Shown piece by piece: positions 8,300 to 16,272 of a DNA stretch of 64,000 bases; the first letter of the stretch is position 1, and each line of letters begins with the position of its first letter. Below the pieces are notes generated by a model that did no database searches, had not been told where the DNA came from, and saw only the letters and a program-made list of their open reading frames with translations. This stretch comes from Nocardia terpenica (lineage in GTDB: Bacteria; Actinomycetota; Actinomycetes; Mycobacteriales; Mycobacteriaceae), in NCBI RefSeq assembly GCF_013186535.1, contig NZ_JABMCZ010000005.1:372001-436000 (forward strand), read 5' to 3'. The position numbers and the translations under genes were made by a program.

Positions 8300-8370
8300 A
8301 CCAAAAGCACGCCGGGACCAGAGGGTGCGACGTATCGGGACCCGATGGGCAGCACGCCGGGACCTAAGCG

Positions 8371-8422
8371 CATCGACGGAAAGCCCCACTCGTGATCATC
8401 GACGGAAGCCCCACTCGTGATC
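8371..8422. repeat. Tandem duplication of a 26-27-bp sequence
   Basis: CATCGACGGAAAGCCCCACT at 8371, plus CGTGATC, is repeated directly from 8398 with one A missing. The second copy runs into palindrome copy 2. It marks recent slippage or insertion in this intergenic stretch (8218-8534), which otherwise holds the OhrR operator and palindromes. Confidence 0.8.
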
Positions 8423-8447
8423 CCGGCGTGCTTTTGGCCGGGATCAC
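8417..8447. repeat. Dispersed palindrome, copy 2 (11-bp stem, fixed loop)
   Basis: Arms GTGATCCCGGC and GCCGGGATCAC flank the loop GTGCTTTTG, the reverse complement of copy 1's loop. This is the longest perfect stem of the family in this window. A half site (CAGCACGCCGGAATGAC) follows near 8473. Confidence 0.88.
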
Positions 8448-8534
8448 TTGCGGCAGGGTGGGTTCCGGCTATCAGCACGCCGGAATGACGAGGAGAGTCT
8501 TCGACTACGTGCTAGCGAGGGGGTCGACCCGTGG

Positions 8535-9983
8535 TCAGCCGCGGTATGCCTCGAGGAGGCGTAGCCAGACCTCGCTGATGGTCGGGAAGCAGGGGACTGC
8601 GTGCCAGAGGCGGTCGAGGGGGACTTCGGCGGCTACGGCGATGGTGGCCGAGGTGATGAGTTCGGCGACGCCGGGGCCTACGAAAGTTACGCCCAGGAGG
8701 CGGTTTTCGTCTTGGTCGACGACCATTCGGGCTTGGCCTCGGTAGCCGTCGGCGTACAAGGCGGCGCCCGCTACCGCGCCCAGGTCGATGTCCACCACGC
8801 GGGTGCGGTGTCCGGCGCGCTCGGCCTGTTCGGCGGTCAGGCCCACCCCTGCGGCCTCGGGGTCGGTGAAGACGACCTGGGGGACCGCGCGGGTGTCGGC
8901 GGTCGCGGTGTGGGGGCTCCACGGGTCGCTCCGCACGGGTTGGCCTGCCGCGCGGGCGGCGAGCACGTTGCCGACTATGCGGGCCTGGTATTTGCCCTGA
9001 TGGGTGAGCAGCGCACGGTGGTTGGCGTCGCCGAGGGCGAACAGCCAGTCCTCGTGCGGGCCGCGGACCTGACAGCTGTCGGTCACCTCGAGCCAGTCGC
9101 CGGGGGTGAGACCGATGGTGTCGAGCCCGATGTCGTCGGTGTTGGGGACCCGGCCGGTGGCGAACAGCACCTCGTCCACCTCCAGCTCGCGCCCGTCCGA
9201 CAGGCTCAGCGTGACCGGGCCCGCCGGGTCGGGGCGGCGCAGCGCCCGCACCGAAACGCCCAGCCGCACATCCATTCCCGCCGCGCCGAGCCGGTCCGCG
9301 ACCAGTTCCCCGGCGAACGGCTCCATCCGCGGCAGCAACCCCTTCCCGCGCACCAGCAGGGTCACCGCCGCGCCCAAACCCTGCCAGGCCGTGGCCATTT
9401 CGACGCCGACCGGTCCCGCGCCCACCACCGCCAACCGGCCGGGCACCGCGCTCGAGTCGGTGGCGCGGCGATTGGTCCACGGCCGCGCCTCCTCGATGCC
9501 GGGCAGCGCGGGCACCGCGGCGCGGCTGCCGGTGCAGATCGCCACCGCGTGCCGCGCGAGCAGCACCGTCGTGCCGCCGTCGGCCGCCTCGACGACGACC
9601 CGGCGGGGTCCGTCCAGGCGGGCGTGGCCGCGCACGAAGTCCAAGCCGTGCTTCTCGATCCAGTCGACCTGCCCGGCGTCGTCCCAGTTGCTCACGAAGC
9701 CGTCGCGCCGCGCGAAGACCGCGGGCGTGTCCAGCCGACCCGTGACCGCCTGCCGCGCCCCGTCGACCGCCCGCGCGTCCGCGACCGCGAGCACCGGCCG
9801 CAGCAGCGCCTTGCTGGGAATGCAGCCCCAGTACGAGCATTCGCCGCCCGCCAGCTCCCGCTCCACCACCGCGACGCTCAGTCCCGCCGCGTGTGCGCGG
9901 TCGGCCACGTTCTCGCCGACCGGGCCCGCGCCGAATACAACCACGTCGTAGGTCATTTCCGTACCATTCGCCTCCGAAGCCAC
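8535..9983 (-). CDS. FAD/NAD(P) disulfide oxidoreductase (lipoamide dehydrogenase-like)
   Basis: GTG start at 9983 with AGAAGGG eight bases upstream; ATG 9956 is the alternative. 482 residues. Order: FAD-binding VVVFGAGPVGENVA, the redox pair Cys-x4-Cys in GECSYWGCIPSK, the NAD(P)-binding VVGAGPVGVEMA, the second FAD motif FALGDAN and a C-terminal dimerisation domain. In place of the usual HPTxSE catalytic His-Glu motif the C-terminus reads CFPTISE, so the proton-relay His is replaced by Phe, as in some orphan members. The physiological disulfide substrate is therefore uncertain. The 3' part is strongly C-biased on the coding strand. Confidence 0.88.
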   Translation of the reverse strand: MASEANGTEMTYDVVVFGAGPVGENVADRAHAAGLSVAVVERELAGGECSYWGCIPSKALLRPVLAVADARAVDGARQAVTGRLDTPAVFARRDGFVSNWDDAGQVDWIEKHGLDFVRGHARLDGPRRVVVEAADGGTTVLLARHAVAICTGSRAAVPALPGIEEARPWTNRRATDSSAVPGRLAVVGAGPVGVEMATAWQGLGAAVTLLVRGKGLLPRMEPFAGELVADRLGAAGMDVRLGVSVRALRRPDPAGPVTLSLSDGRELEVDEVLFATGRVPNTDDIGLDTIGLTPGDWLEVTDSCQVRGPHEDWLFALGDANHRALLTHQGKYQARIVGNVLAARAAGQPVRSDPWSPHTATADTRAVPQVVFTDPEAAGVGLTAEQAERAGHRTRVVDIDLGAVAGAALYADGYRGQARMVVDQDENRLLGVTFVGPGVAELITSATIAVAAEVPLDRLWHAVPCFPTISEVWLRLLEAYRG

Positions 9984-10121
9984 GCGCGCATCCCTTCTCC
10001 CGAATCCGGTTCGGCGCTACCGCCTTCCGGGCACCGATCGTCCCCGGCCAGGATGCCAGTCGACGGCGGGCGCGTCTCGATGTCCGCCATCAGGAGAAGC
10101 AATAGCGTTTCGGACCAATCG

Positions 10122-10457
10122 CTACTTCTTCGCCTTGTGGTACGCGTCGATGATCTTCGCCGGAATCCGGCCGCGGCTCGAGATTTCGTGCCCGTGCTGC
10201 TGCGCCCATTTCCGGATCGCGGCGGTCTGCTCGGCGTTTCCGGCCGCGCGTGCCCTACCGCCGCCGCGCCGCCCGACGCGGCCGAGCTTGCGCGCGTTGG
10301 CAGTCCACGGTTCCAGGATTTCGCGAAGCTTGCCCGCGTTCTTCATGGACAGATCGATCTCGTAGTCCCGGCCGTCGATCGAGAAATACACGGTCTCGTC
10401 CGCCTTGGACTTGCCGTCGAAGTCGTCGACAAGTGTGACGGTCACCTGCTTGGCCAT
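10122..10457 (-). CDS. lsr2: Lsr2 nucleoid-associated protein
   Basis: ATG 10457 is preceded by AAGGGAGG at proper spacing; 111 residues, the usual Lsr2 size. N-terminal beta-rich oligomerisation domain (AKQVTVTLVDDFDG, DETVYFSIDGRDYEIDLS) and a C-terminal DNA-binding domain with AIRKWAQQHG and the Arg-Gly-Arg hook (SSRGRIPAKI), which inserts into the AT-rich minor groove. Lsr2 is the actinobacterial H-NS analogue that silences horizontally acquired and AT-rich DNA. It may be one of several paralogues. Confidence 0.96.
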   Translation of the reverse strand: MAKQVTVTLVDDFDGKSKADETVYFSIDGRDYEIDLSMKNAGKLREILEPWTANARKLGRVGRRGGGRARAAGNAEQTAAIRKWAQQHGHEISSRGRIPAKIIDAYHKAKK

Positions 10458-10497
10458 CGATAGGTTCCTCCCTTTTCTCGGATTCGCTATCGGAATG

Positions 10498-11325
10498 CTA
10501 ATGCTGTTTTCCGTCCGCACCCTTCTTTGCCGCGCCGACGACATTGTGTCGGTCTTTTGTACCGACCCCGAATCGCTTTTCGGCGGCGGTTTCCAGATAG
10601 CCGCTCAGTTCGCTGCGGAGCACCCGGTCCAGGGCCTGGTCCAGGCCGTCGCGCGCGGACCGGGCGCCGAGGTCGCGCAGCCGGTTGAGCATGGCGGTGG
10701 TCTCGGCAATCTCGGCATCGGAGTCGGGGAGCCAGCCGGGGCCGTGCTCGGCGACGATATGGTCCTTGGCCGCGAGCACCATGAGCCGGGCGATGTCGTC
10801 GAGGCGGCTCACCACCGCGGTGTACAGGTCGATCAGCCCGGACAGGCCGAAGCCGTAGTTGTTCAGCTGGGCGAAGGTCTCCAGCAGTTCCGGTCGCACG
10901 AATTCGATGGTGTCCCCGTGCATTCGGACCACGTCCAGTTCGGCGAGCCGGGACAGCTGGGTGTCGTCGACCGGCTCGCCGTCGCCGTCGCTGAGGACGG
11001 TGTCGACCAGTTCGCGCGGCACCTCGAGCGGCTCCTCGGGGGTGCCCCAGGTGGCGGTGACGGCCTGCTGCAGGCCGAGGATCTCGGTGAGATCTTTACC
11101 GGTTTCCCAGCTGGTGATGAAGTCGGCGATGTGGGCGGTGGTGAAGCCGCGCTGCAGCAGCGCGTCGATGATCTTCAGCCGGGCCAGGTGGGTGTCGTCG
11201 TAGATGAGCGCGCGCCCGCTGCGCCGCGTGGGCGCGGGCAGCAGGCCGCGTTCCTGGTAGGCGCGCACATTGCGGCTGGTCGTGCCGGCGGCACGGGCGA
11301 GATCGTCGATGCGGTATTCCGCCAT
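10498..11325 (-). CDS. MerR-family transcriptional regulator
   Basis: ATG 11325 with GAGG five bases upstream; 275 residues. The N-terminal winged helix is typical of MerR (YRIDDLARAAGTTSRNVRAY, ERGLLPAP, then a basic wing). The C-terminal part of about 190 residues is helical and larger than the metal-sensing tails of classic MerR members, with no Cys ligand cluster, so it probably binds an organic ligand or another protein. It is transcribed in the same direction as lsr2, 40 bases upstream of it. Confidence 0.88.
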   Translation of the reverse strand: MAEYRIDDLARAAGTTSRNVRAYQERGLLPAPTRRSGRALIYDDTHLARLKIIDALLQRGFTTAHIADFITSWETGKDLTEILGLQQAVTATWGTPEEPLEVPRELVDTVLSDGDGEPVDDTQLSRLAELDVVRMHGDTIEFVRPELLETFAQLNNYGFGLSGLIDLYTAVVSRLDDIARLMVLAAKDHIVAEHGPGWLPDSDAEIAETTAMLNRLRDLGARSARDGLDQALDRVLRSELSGYLETAAEKRFGVGTKDRHNVVGAAKKGADGKQH

Positions 11326-11394
11326 CCCAGCCTCGCCCGTCCTTTCACCGATCCGCTCGCCGACGGCGCGCACCACCCGCGCGTTGCTTCGACA

Positions 11395-12999
11395 TTAGCT
11401 CAGCGCGGCGGAGATTCGGGCGTCGGCGTCCGGCGCGTGCCCGGCGGCGCGCGGGGTCAGCACGTAGTCGGCGAGGTCGACCGTTGCCAATTGCCGGGTG
11501 TACTGGGTACCGAATCCGGGATACATGGTGGCGTTGAAACCGTCCTCGGTGAGATACCAGCTGCGGCAGCCCGAATTCCAGGTGGTGGCGGCGAGGCGGC
11601 GTTGCAGCCGGGCGTTGTAGCGGTCCTGGCGGTCCCGGCGCACCTCGAGGCTGTGCAGATCGCGCGCGAGCAGCACGCCGATGGCGTCGGTGAGATAGTC
11701 GATCTGCGCCTCCATGTAGACCAGCGCGGAATTGTGTCCGGGTCCGGAGTTGGGCCCGAAGGTGAGGAACAGATTCGGATATCCGGCGACCGTCACGCTC
11801 TTGTACGCGTAGGCGCCGCGCCGCCATTCCTCGGCGAGCACGCGGCCGTCGCAGCCGGTGACGGGAATCGGCGTGCCGGTCTTGGACACGTCGAATCCGG
11901 TGGCGAACACGATGCAGTCGGCGCGGTGTTCGATACCCTCGGCGGTGCGAATTCCGTGTTCGGACAGCCGCGCGATCGGCCAGGTGATCAGTGTGCAATT
12001 CGATTGCTGCAGTGCGGGATAGTAGTCGTTGCTCAGCAGCAGTCTTTTACATCCGGCCCGGAAATCCGGGGTCAGTTGCCGCCGCAGCCACGGGTCGCGC
12101 ACCTGGGTGCGCAGGTGCAGCAGGGCGACCGATTCCACCAGGCGGGTGAGCGGGGAATTCCAGACCACGCCGAGCGCCACGGACTCGTGTCCCCAGAACC
12201 ACGCCTCGCGCGCCAGCGTCTGGGTGATGGGCAGGTGCCGGTAGACCTGCCGGGTGCGATCGCCGGTGGGCCGGTTGACGCGCGGCAGCACCCAGCCGGG
12301 GGTGCGCTGGAACACCTTGACCGACTCGGCCTTTCGCACCAGTTCGGGAATGATCTGCACCGCGCTCGCGCCGGTGCCGATCACCGCGACCTTCTTGCCG
12401 GTGAAGTCGTAGTCGTGATCCCAGCGGGCGCTGTGGATCGTGTGGCCCGCGTAGTCGTCGATGCCGGTGATGGCCGGGAGACTGGGATTGGCCAGCGGGC
12501 CGGAGGCCAGCACCACCGTGCGCGCCCGCACCGTGCCGGGCCGCCCGGCGATGGTGATGTCCCACAGCCCGTCCGCCTCGTCGAACACCACGCCCGTCAC
12601 GGTCTGCCCGAAGCGGATGTGCGGCCGGATGCCCGATCGGTCGACCATGCGCTCGATGTAGGCGAGGATCTCCGCGCTGCCCGAATAGGTCTGCGACCAG
12701 TCGGGATTGGGTGCGAAGCGGTAGGAGTACAGCCGCGACGGAATATCGCATGCCGCACCGGGATAGGTGTTGTCGCGCCAGGTGCCGCCCACCCGGTCAC
12801 CGCGCTCGAAGATCGCGAACCCGCCGATGCCCTTCTGCCGCAACCGGATCGCGGTGCCGATCCCGGCGAAGCCCGCCCCGACGATCGCGACGTCGAGAAC
12901 AGCCCCGTCTCCCCCGTGCACCCGGCGTGCCCCGTCTCCCCCGTGCACCTGGCGTGCCCCGTCTCCCCCGTGCACCCGGCGTGCTTTTGGCCGGGTCAT
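11395..12999 (-). CDS. Flavin-containing Baeyer-Villiger-type monooxygenase (MymA-like)
   Basis: 534 residues from ATG 12999, which overlaps the stop of the upstream gene (ATGA). Motifs: FAD GxGxxG in VAIVGAGFAGIG, GGTWRDNTYPGAACD, the NADPH site VIGTGASAVQIIP, and FKRTPGWV-like FQRTPGWV. These fit FMO/BVMO enzymes such as mycobacterial MymA (Rv3083). The first 32 residues are unusual: they derive from a dispersed palindrome plus three 9-residue repeats (VHGGDGARR type). An internal GTG could restore a normal-length N-terminus. Operon partners (hydrolase, SDR) match the mymA locus, which is linked to envelope lipid modification. Confidence 0.9.
   Translation of the reverse strand: MTRPKARRVHGGDGARQVHGGDGARRVHGGDGAVLDVAIVGAGFAGIGTAIRLRQKGIGGFAIFERGDRVGGTWRDNTYPGAACDIPSRLYSYRFAPNPDWSQTYSGSAEILAYIERMVDRSGIRPHIRFGQTVTGVVFDEADGLWDITIAGRPGTVRARTVVLASGPLANPSLPAITGIDDYAGHTIHSARWDHDYDFTGKKVAVIGTGASAVQIIPELVRKAESVKVFQRTPGWVLPRVNRPTGDRTRQVYRHLPITQTLAREAWFWGHESVALGVVWNSPLTRLVESVALLHLRTQVRDPWLRRQLTPDFRAGCKRLLLSNDYYPALQQSNCTLITWPIARLSEHGIRTAEGIEHRADCIVFATGFDVSKTGTPIPVTGCDGRVLAEEWRRGAYAYKSVTVAGYPNLFLTFGPNSGPGHNSALVYMEAQIDYLTDAIGVLLARDLHSLEVRRDRQDRYNARLQRRLAATTWNSGCRSWYLTEDGFNATMYPGFGTQYTRQLATVDLADYVLTPRAAGHAPDADARISAALS
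12897..12996. repeat. Dispersed palindrome copy 3 with tandem half units, inside the BVMO start
   Basis: Full hairpin at 12974-12996: arms ACCCGGC and GCCGGGT around GTGCTTTTG. To its left are three 27-bp units containing GGCGTGCCCCGTCTCCCCC and GTGCACC. The hairpin begins right after the ATG of the monooxygenase, so hairpin and units are translated in frame. Confidence 0.85.
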
Positions 13000-13916
13000 G
13001 CCGTCGGCTCGTAGGTCAGGGCCTTCGACCAGGTGGGCTGGGGCGGCAGGAAGCGTTTCGGGTAGCGCGCGGTGAGCTTCACCATGGCGTCGGCGAACAG
13101 GTGGTAGGGGTGGTCGCGGTTGATCACCCAGTTGCCGTGCATCTTCACGATCCGGTACATGGGCACCCGGTTGGCGAGCGGGTTGCGTTCGCCGACGGCC
13201 TTGAACCGCCGCATCGCCGCGTACAGCTTCTCCTCGTCGACACCCATGGCGACGATGTTGTCGCGCATCTTGTTCAGCAGCGGAATGTAGCTGAGCACGC
13301 CGATGAGGAACGTGGGTTTGATCCAGCCGCCGACCAGGTCGATCGCCAGCTTGCGGGCGGTGGCGTGGCCGAGCAGTTCCATGACCGCGTAATCGGTGGC
13401 CAGATGCCGGGATTCGTCGGCGTTGATGCGCTTGAACACCTCCTGCGCCACCGGGTCCTCGATCTCGTCGGTGACGAATTTGATCAGCGCGCCGTCCAGC
13501 GCCACCTCGAGCATGGGAATGACGGTGCCCAGGAACGACAGCGACATATCGTCGGAGTACTTGTCCAGAAAGTCGATGACGAGCTTCACGTTGATGTTCG
13601 GCTCCGGGATCTCGTCGCCGTCGAGCATTCCCCAGCGCCGCATCAGCGCCAGTTCGGCATTGGCGTGCCGCTGCTCCTCGGCGTGGAAGTAGCGGTAGAT
13701 CTCGCGCAGGGTCGCGGTGGGCGCCTTGGTGGCCATGGCGGCGAATCCGCGGGCGCCCACGTTCTCGATCCACATCAGGTCGGCCATGAACGGCTTCAGC
13801 TTGGCGTGCAGTTCGGGGTCGATGAGCTCGGTTCCCGGTGCGTCCCAGTCGATGTCGGCCAGGGCCCACTGGCGGCCCTTGATCTTGGCCAACATGGCGT
13901 CGAAGTCGAAGGACAT
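12996..13916 (-). CDS. Ferritin-like diiron protein of unknown substrate
   Basis: 306 residues. Two ExxH-type metal motifs sit about 95 residues apart (HAEEQRHANAE and ADESRHLATDYAV), with further acidic residues in a helical bundle, typical of ferritin-like or ribonucleotide reductase-like diiron proteins annotated as reductases or hydroxylases in actinobacteria. The gene lies between the SDR and monooxygenase genes with 1-4-base spacing, so it probably acts on the same lipid-like substrate. The exact reaction is unknown. Confidence 0.8.
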   Translation of the reverse strand: MSFDFDAMLAKIKGRQWALADIDWDAPGTELIDPELHAKLKPFMADLMWIENVGARGFAAMATKAPTATLREIYRYFHAEEQRHANAELALMRRWGMLDGDEIPEPNINVKLVIDFLDKYSDDMSLSFLGTVIPMLEVALDGALIKFVTDEIEDPVAQEVFKRINADESRHLATDYAVMELLGHATARKLAIDLVGGWIKPTFLIGVLSYIPLLNKMRDNIVAMGVDEEKLYAAMRRFKAVGERNPLANRVPMYRIVKMHGNWVINRDHPYHLFADAMVKLTARYPKRFLPPQPTWSKALTYEPTA

Positions 13917-13917
13917 G

Positions 13918-14823
13918 TCAGACTCCCGTCGTGGTGCTGCTCGCGCCGATGGGCGCCGGTGCCGAATCGTCCTGCGGCAGCAGTCGATTCACGGTCCCGA
14001 GGGCGTGCGCGTAGAGGGTGGGGAAATGCCGCTTGAGGTGCCAGACGAGCTGGGCGTCCGGCTGCGGCAGGACGTAGAGGCGGCCGTGGTCGTGCGCGTC
14101 GAGGGCCACGCGCGCGACCCGCTCCGGGGAGAAGCCGGTCCAGCGCATCAGGTTGTCCGCCAACCGGGACGACGCCGAGGTGATGCGACCGTCGGCGACG
14201 ACATTGGTCTTCACGAAGGTGGGGCACAGCACGGTGACCGCGACGCCGCTGCCCGCCAGTTCGGCCGCCATGGTCTCCGACAGCGACACGACCGCGGCCT
14301 TGGAGACGTTGTAGGCGGCCATGTTCGGGGCGGCGGCGAAACCCGCCGCGGAGGCGACGTTGATGATGCCGCCGCGCCCGGCCGCCCGCAGCTGCGGCGC
14401 GAACAGCTCGCAGCCGTGCACGACGCCCCACAGGTTGATGCCGAGCGCCCACTGCCAGTCGTCGAGACCGATGTCGCCCACCGGTTTTCCGCCGATGCCG
14501 ACCCCGGCGTTGTTGACCACCAGGGTGGGCGCGCCGTGGAAGACCAGCTCCGCGTGCAGGGCCAGGCTTTCCATATCGGCGCGCCGGGAGACGTCGCAGA
14601 CGGCGGGGTGGGCGGGGCGGCCGTGCACGCGCTCGATCTGGCGCACAGTGGCCTCGGCGCGGTCGCGGTCGATGTCGGCGCAGAGCACCTCGCCGCCGCG
14701 GCCGGCCAGCTCCAGCGCGAAGGCGCGGCCGATGCCGCTGCCCGCGCCGGTGACCACCGCCCGCGCGCCGTAGGTGCGGCCCGAGCCGCGCAACGCGGAG
14801 CGCACGGTGTCGAGAATGCTCAT
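13918..14823 (-). CDS. SDR family NAD(P)-dependent oxidoreductase
   Basis: ATG 14823; 301 residues. Cofactor motif VVTGAGSGIG, Asn-Asn-Ala-Gly (VVNNAGVG), active-site Ser (INVASAAG) and Tyr-x3-Lys (AAYNVSKAA). The C-terminal extension (FSPERVARVALDA and beyond) is typical of the mycobacterial SDRs found beside lipid-modifying monooxygenases, for example Rv3085. It starts two bases after the hydrolase stop and ends two bases before the diiron protein, so it is co-transcribed. Confidence 0.9.
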   Translation of the reverse strand: MSILDTVRSALRGSGRTYGARAVVTGAGSGIGRAFALELAGRGGEVLCADIDRDRAEATVRQIERVHGRPAHPAVCDVSRRADMESLALHAELVFHGAPTLVVNNAGVGIGGKPVGDIGLDDWQWALGINLWGVVHGCELFAPQLRAAGRGGIINVASAAGFAAAPNMAAYNVSKAAVVSLSETMAAELAGSGVAVTVLCPTFVKTNVVADGRITSASSRLADNLMRWTGFSPERVARVALDAHDHGRLYVLPQPDAQLVWHLKRHFPTLYAHALGTVNRLLPQDDSAPAPIGASSTTTGV

Positions 14824-14825
14824 GG

Positions 14826-15836
14826 TCAGCTCACCTGCTGTCGAATGTCGGTGTCCGCCCGGGCGAATGCCCCGGCGACGAAATCGGCGGTGCGCCGCAG
14901 CGCGGGCACAGCCTCGGGGACGAGCAGGGGCAGCGCCTGGAAGACGTGGATGCGGCCGGGCCACAGCTCGAGATCGCAGCGCACGCCCGCCGCGACGGCC
15001 ATATCGTGCAGCTGCCGCGCGTCGCCGGCGAGCATCTCCCCCGCGCTGGCCTGGATGTAGAGCGGCGGCAGCGGCGCGCCGGGCGGGACGGTGAGCCGCA
15101 GGCGCGGCGAGCCGGCGGGTGCGGTGGCGGTGTAGTGCGCGATCATGCGACGCCCGACCCACGCGGGGGCCATGGGATCGGGTCGGCGGCGATCGCGCTC
15201 CGCCGCGAGGGTGAGGGTCGGATCGAGCAGCGGCGAGAACATGAACACCCCCGCCGGTTGCGGCACCGCCGAATCATGGTTCTGCAGCAGCAGATCCAGC
15301 GACAGGTGGCAGCCCGCGGAATCGCCGCCGATGACCAGGTCCCGGGCGCGGTAGCCGTGCGCGAGCAGCCACCGGTAGCCCGCCGCCACGTCGTCGGCCG
15401 CCGCCGGGAACGGGTGCTCGGGCGCGAGGCGGTAGTCGAGCACGAACACCGGCAGCCCGGTGCGCCGCGACAGCCGCGACGCCAGCCCCCGATGCGTGCG
15501 CGCCGAGCAGACCACGTACCCGCTGCCGTGGATGTAGTAGATCGCGCGGTCGCCGTGCTCGACGCCCGCGGCCCGCACCCATTCGCCGCGCACGCCGTCG
15601 GCCCGGACGGGCGTGACGTGCGTGCCCGGCAGGGTGGGACCGCCCGCCGCCATGACCGCCGCGATCAGTCCCCGCCCGATCCGGATCCCGGCTCGATTGT
15701 TCGGAAGTAGCGCATTGACCTGCCGTAACCCCAGCACCGACGCCGTCGCGGCAAGCCGCGCCCGGGGCGAGGCCGAGGTGGGAACCGGCCACGCCGCCGC
15801 CGACGAGGGGGTCGACGCTGACCCTGATGTCGTCAT
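14826..15836 (-). CDS. Alpha/beta hydrolase, HSL/LipR-like
   Basis: 336 residues from ATG 15836. Hormone-sensitive-lipase features: oxyanion motif YYIHGSGYVVCS (HGGG variant with Ser), the nucleophile elbow GGDSAGCH and the C-terminal WPGRIHVF carrying the catalytic His. Such enzymes hydrolyse short- to medium-chain esters. First gene of the mymA-like operon; LipR (Rv3084) occupies the equivalent place in mycobacteria. A palindrome and a TTGACA box lie directly upstream. Confidence 0.9.
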   Translation of the reverse strand: MTTSGSASTPSSAAAWPVPTSASPRARLAATASVLGLRQVNALLPNNRAGIRIGRGLIAAVMAAGGPTLPGTHVTPVRADGVRGEWVRAAGVEHGDRAIYYIHGSGYVVCSARTHRGLASRLSRRTGLPVFVLDYRLAPEHPFPAAADDVAAGYRWLLAHGYRARDLVIGGDSAGCHLSLDLLLQNHDSAVPQPAGVFMFSPLLDPTLTLAAERDRRRPDPMAPAWVGRRMIAHYTATAPAGSPRLRLTVPPGAPLPPLYIQASAGEMLAGDARQLHDMAVAAGVRCDLELWPGRIHVFQALPLLVPEAVPALRRTADFVAGAFARADTDIRQQVS

Positions 15837-15846
15837 GCATTCATGA

Positions 15847-16185
15847 TCAGTGGCGACAGTGCCATTTGTCAATGGCACATTCGCGATGAGTTTCGGGCGC
15901 GTCCAGGCTCACTCCGGCGTCGACGATTCCGGTGTCCGGATCGATGGCGTGAATCCGATCGAAAACGGTCATGTCCACAACCAGGCCGCCGGCGTTCTGC
16001 GCCGGGTCGCCGTAGCCGCGGCCGAGGCCGCGGGCGATCACGCCGCGCGGCCCGGCGGCGCGCACGGCTCGGGAAATCGCCTCGATATCGGGGGTGGACA
16101 GCCCCTCGGCGACGGTCGGGGCGGTGCGGCCCCAGCCGACCAGCGGGCGTCGATCGATCACCGTTTCCCCTCGGGCACAAGTCAT
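15847..16185 (-). pseudogene. Truncated DprE1-like FAD oxidase (N-terminal fragment)
   Basis: The frame from ATG 16185 gives about 95 residues homologous to the FAD-binding start of decaprenylphosphoryl-ribose oxidase: LVGWGRTAPTVAEG, VIARGLGRGYGDPAQNAGG, LVVDMTVFDRIHAID and DAGVSLD. The sequence then diverges and stops at 15847, about 350 residues short of the usual 460. The GLGRxYGD flavin loop is intact, but the substrate domain and the Cys387 region are missing. It is best read as a decayed or partially duplicated dprE1 copy; a functional dprE1 is expected elsewhere. Confidence 0.82.
15859..15878 (-). promoter_or_regulatory. Promoter and palindromic operator of the mymA-like operon
   Basis: Arms GTGCCATT and AATGGCAC are perfect complements around TGTC. 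On the minus strand the dyad overlaps a TTGACA hexamer, followed 17 bases later by TGATCA just before the hydrolase ATG. The transcript would be leaderless or nearly so. Overlap of dyad and -35 box suggests repression, perhaps by a TetR-type regulator not seen nearby. Confidence 0.55.
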
Positions 16186-16272
16186 CTCGCCGCCGCAGCG
16201 GGACCGCCCCGACACCCGCCATCGGCGCCTTTCGGTGTGACACCCGTGGCCGGGACAGGCCATGATGGCGGG

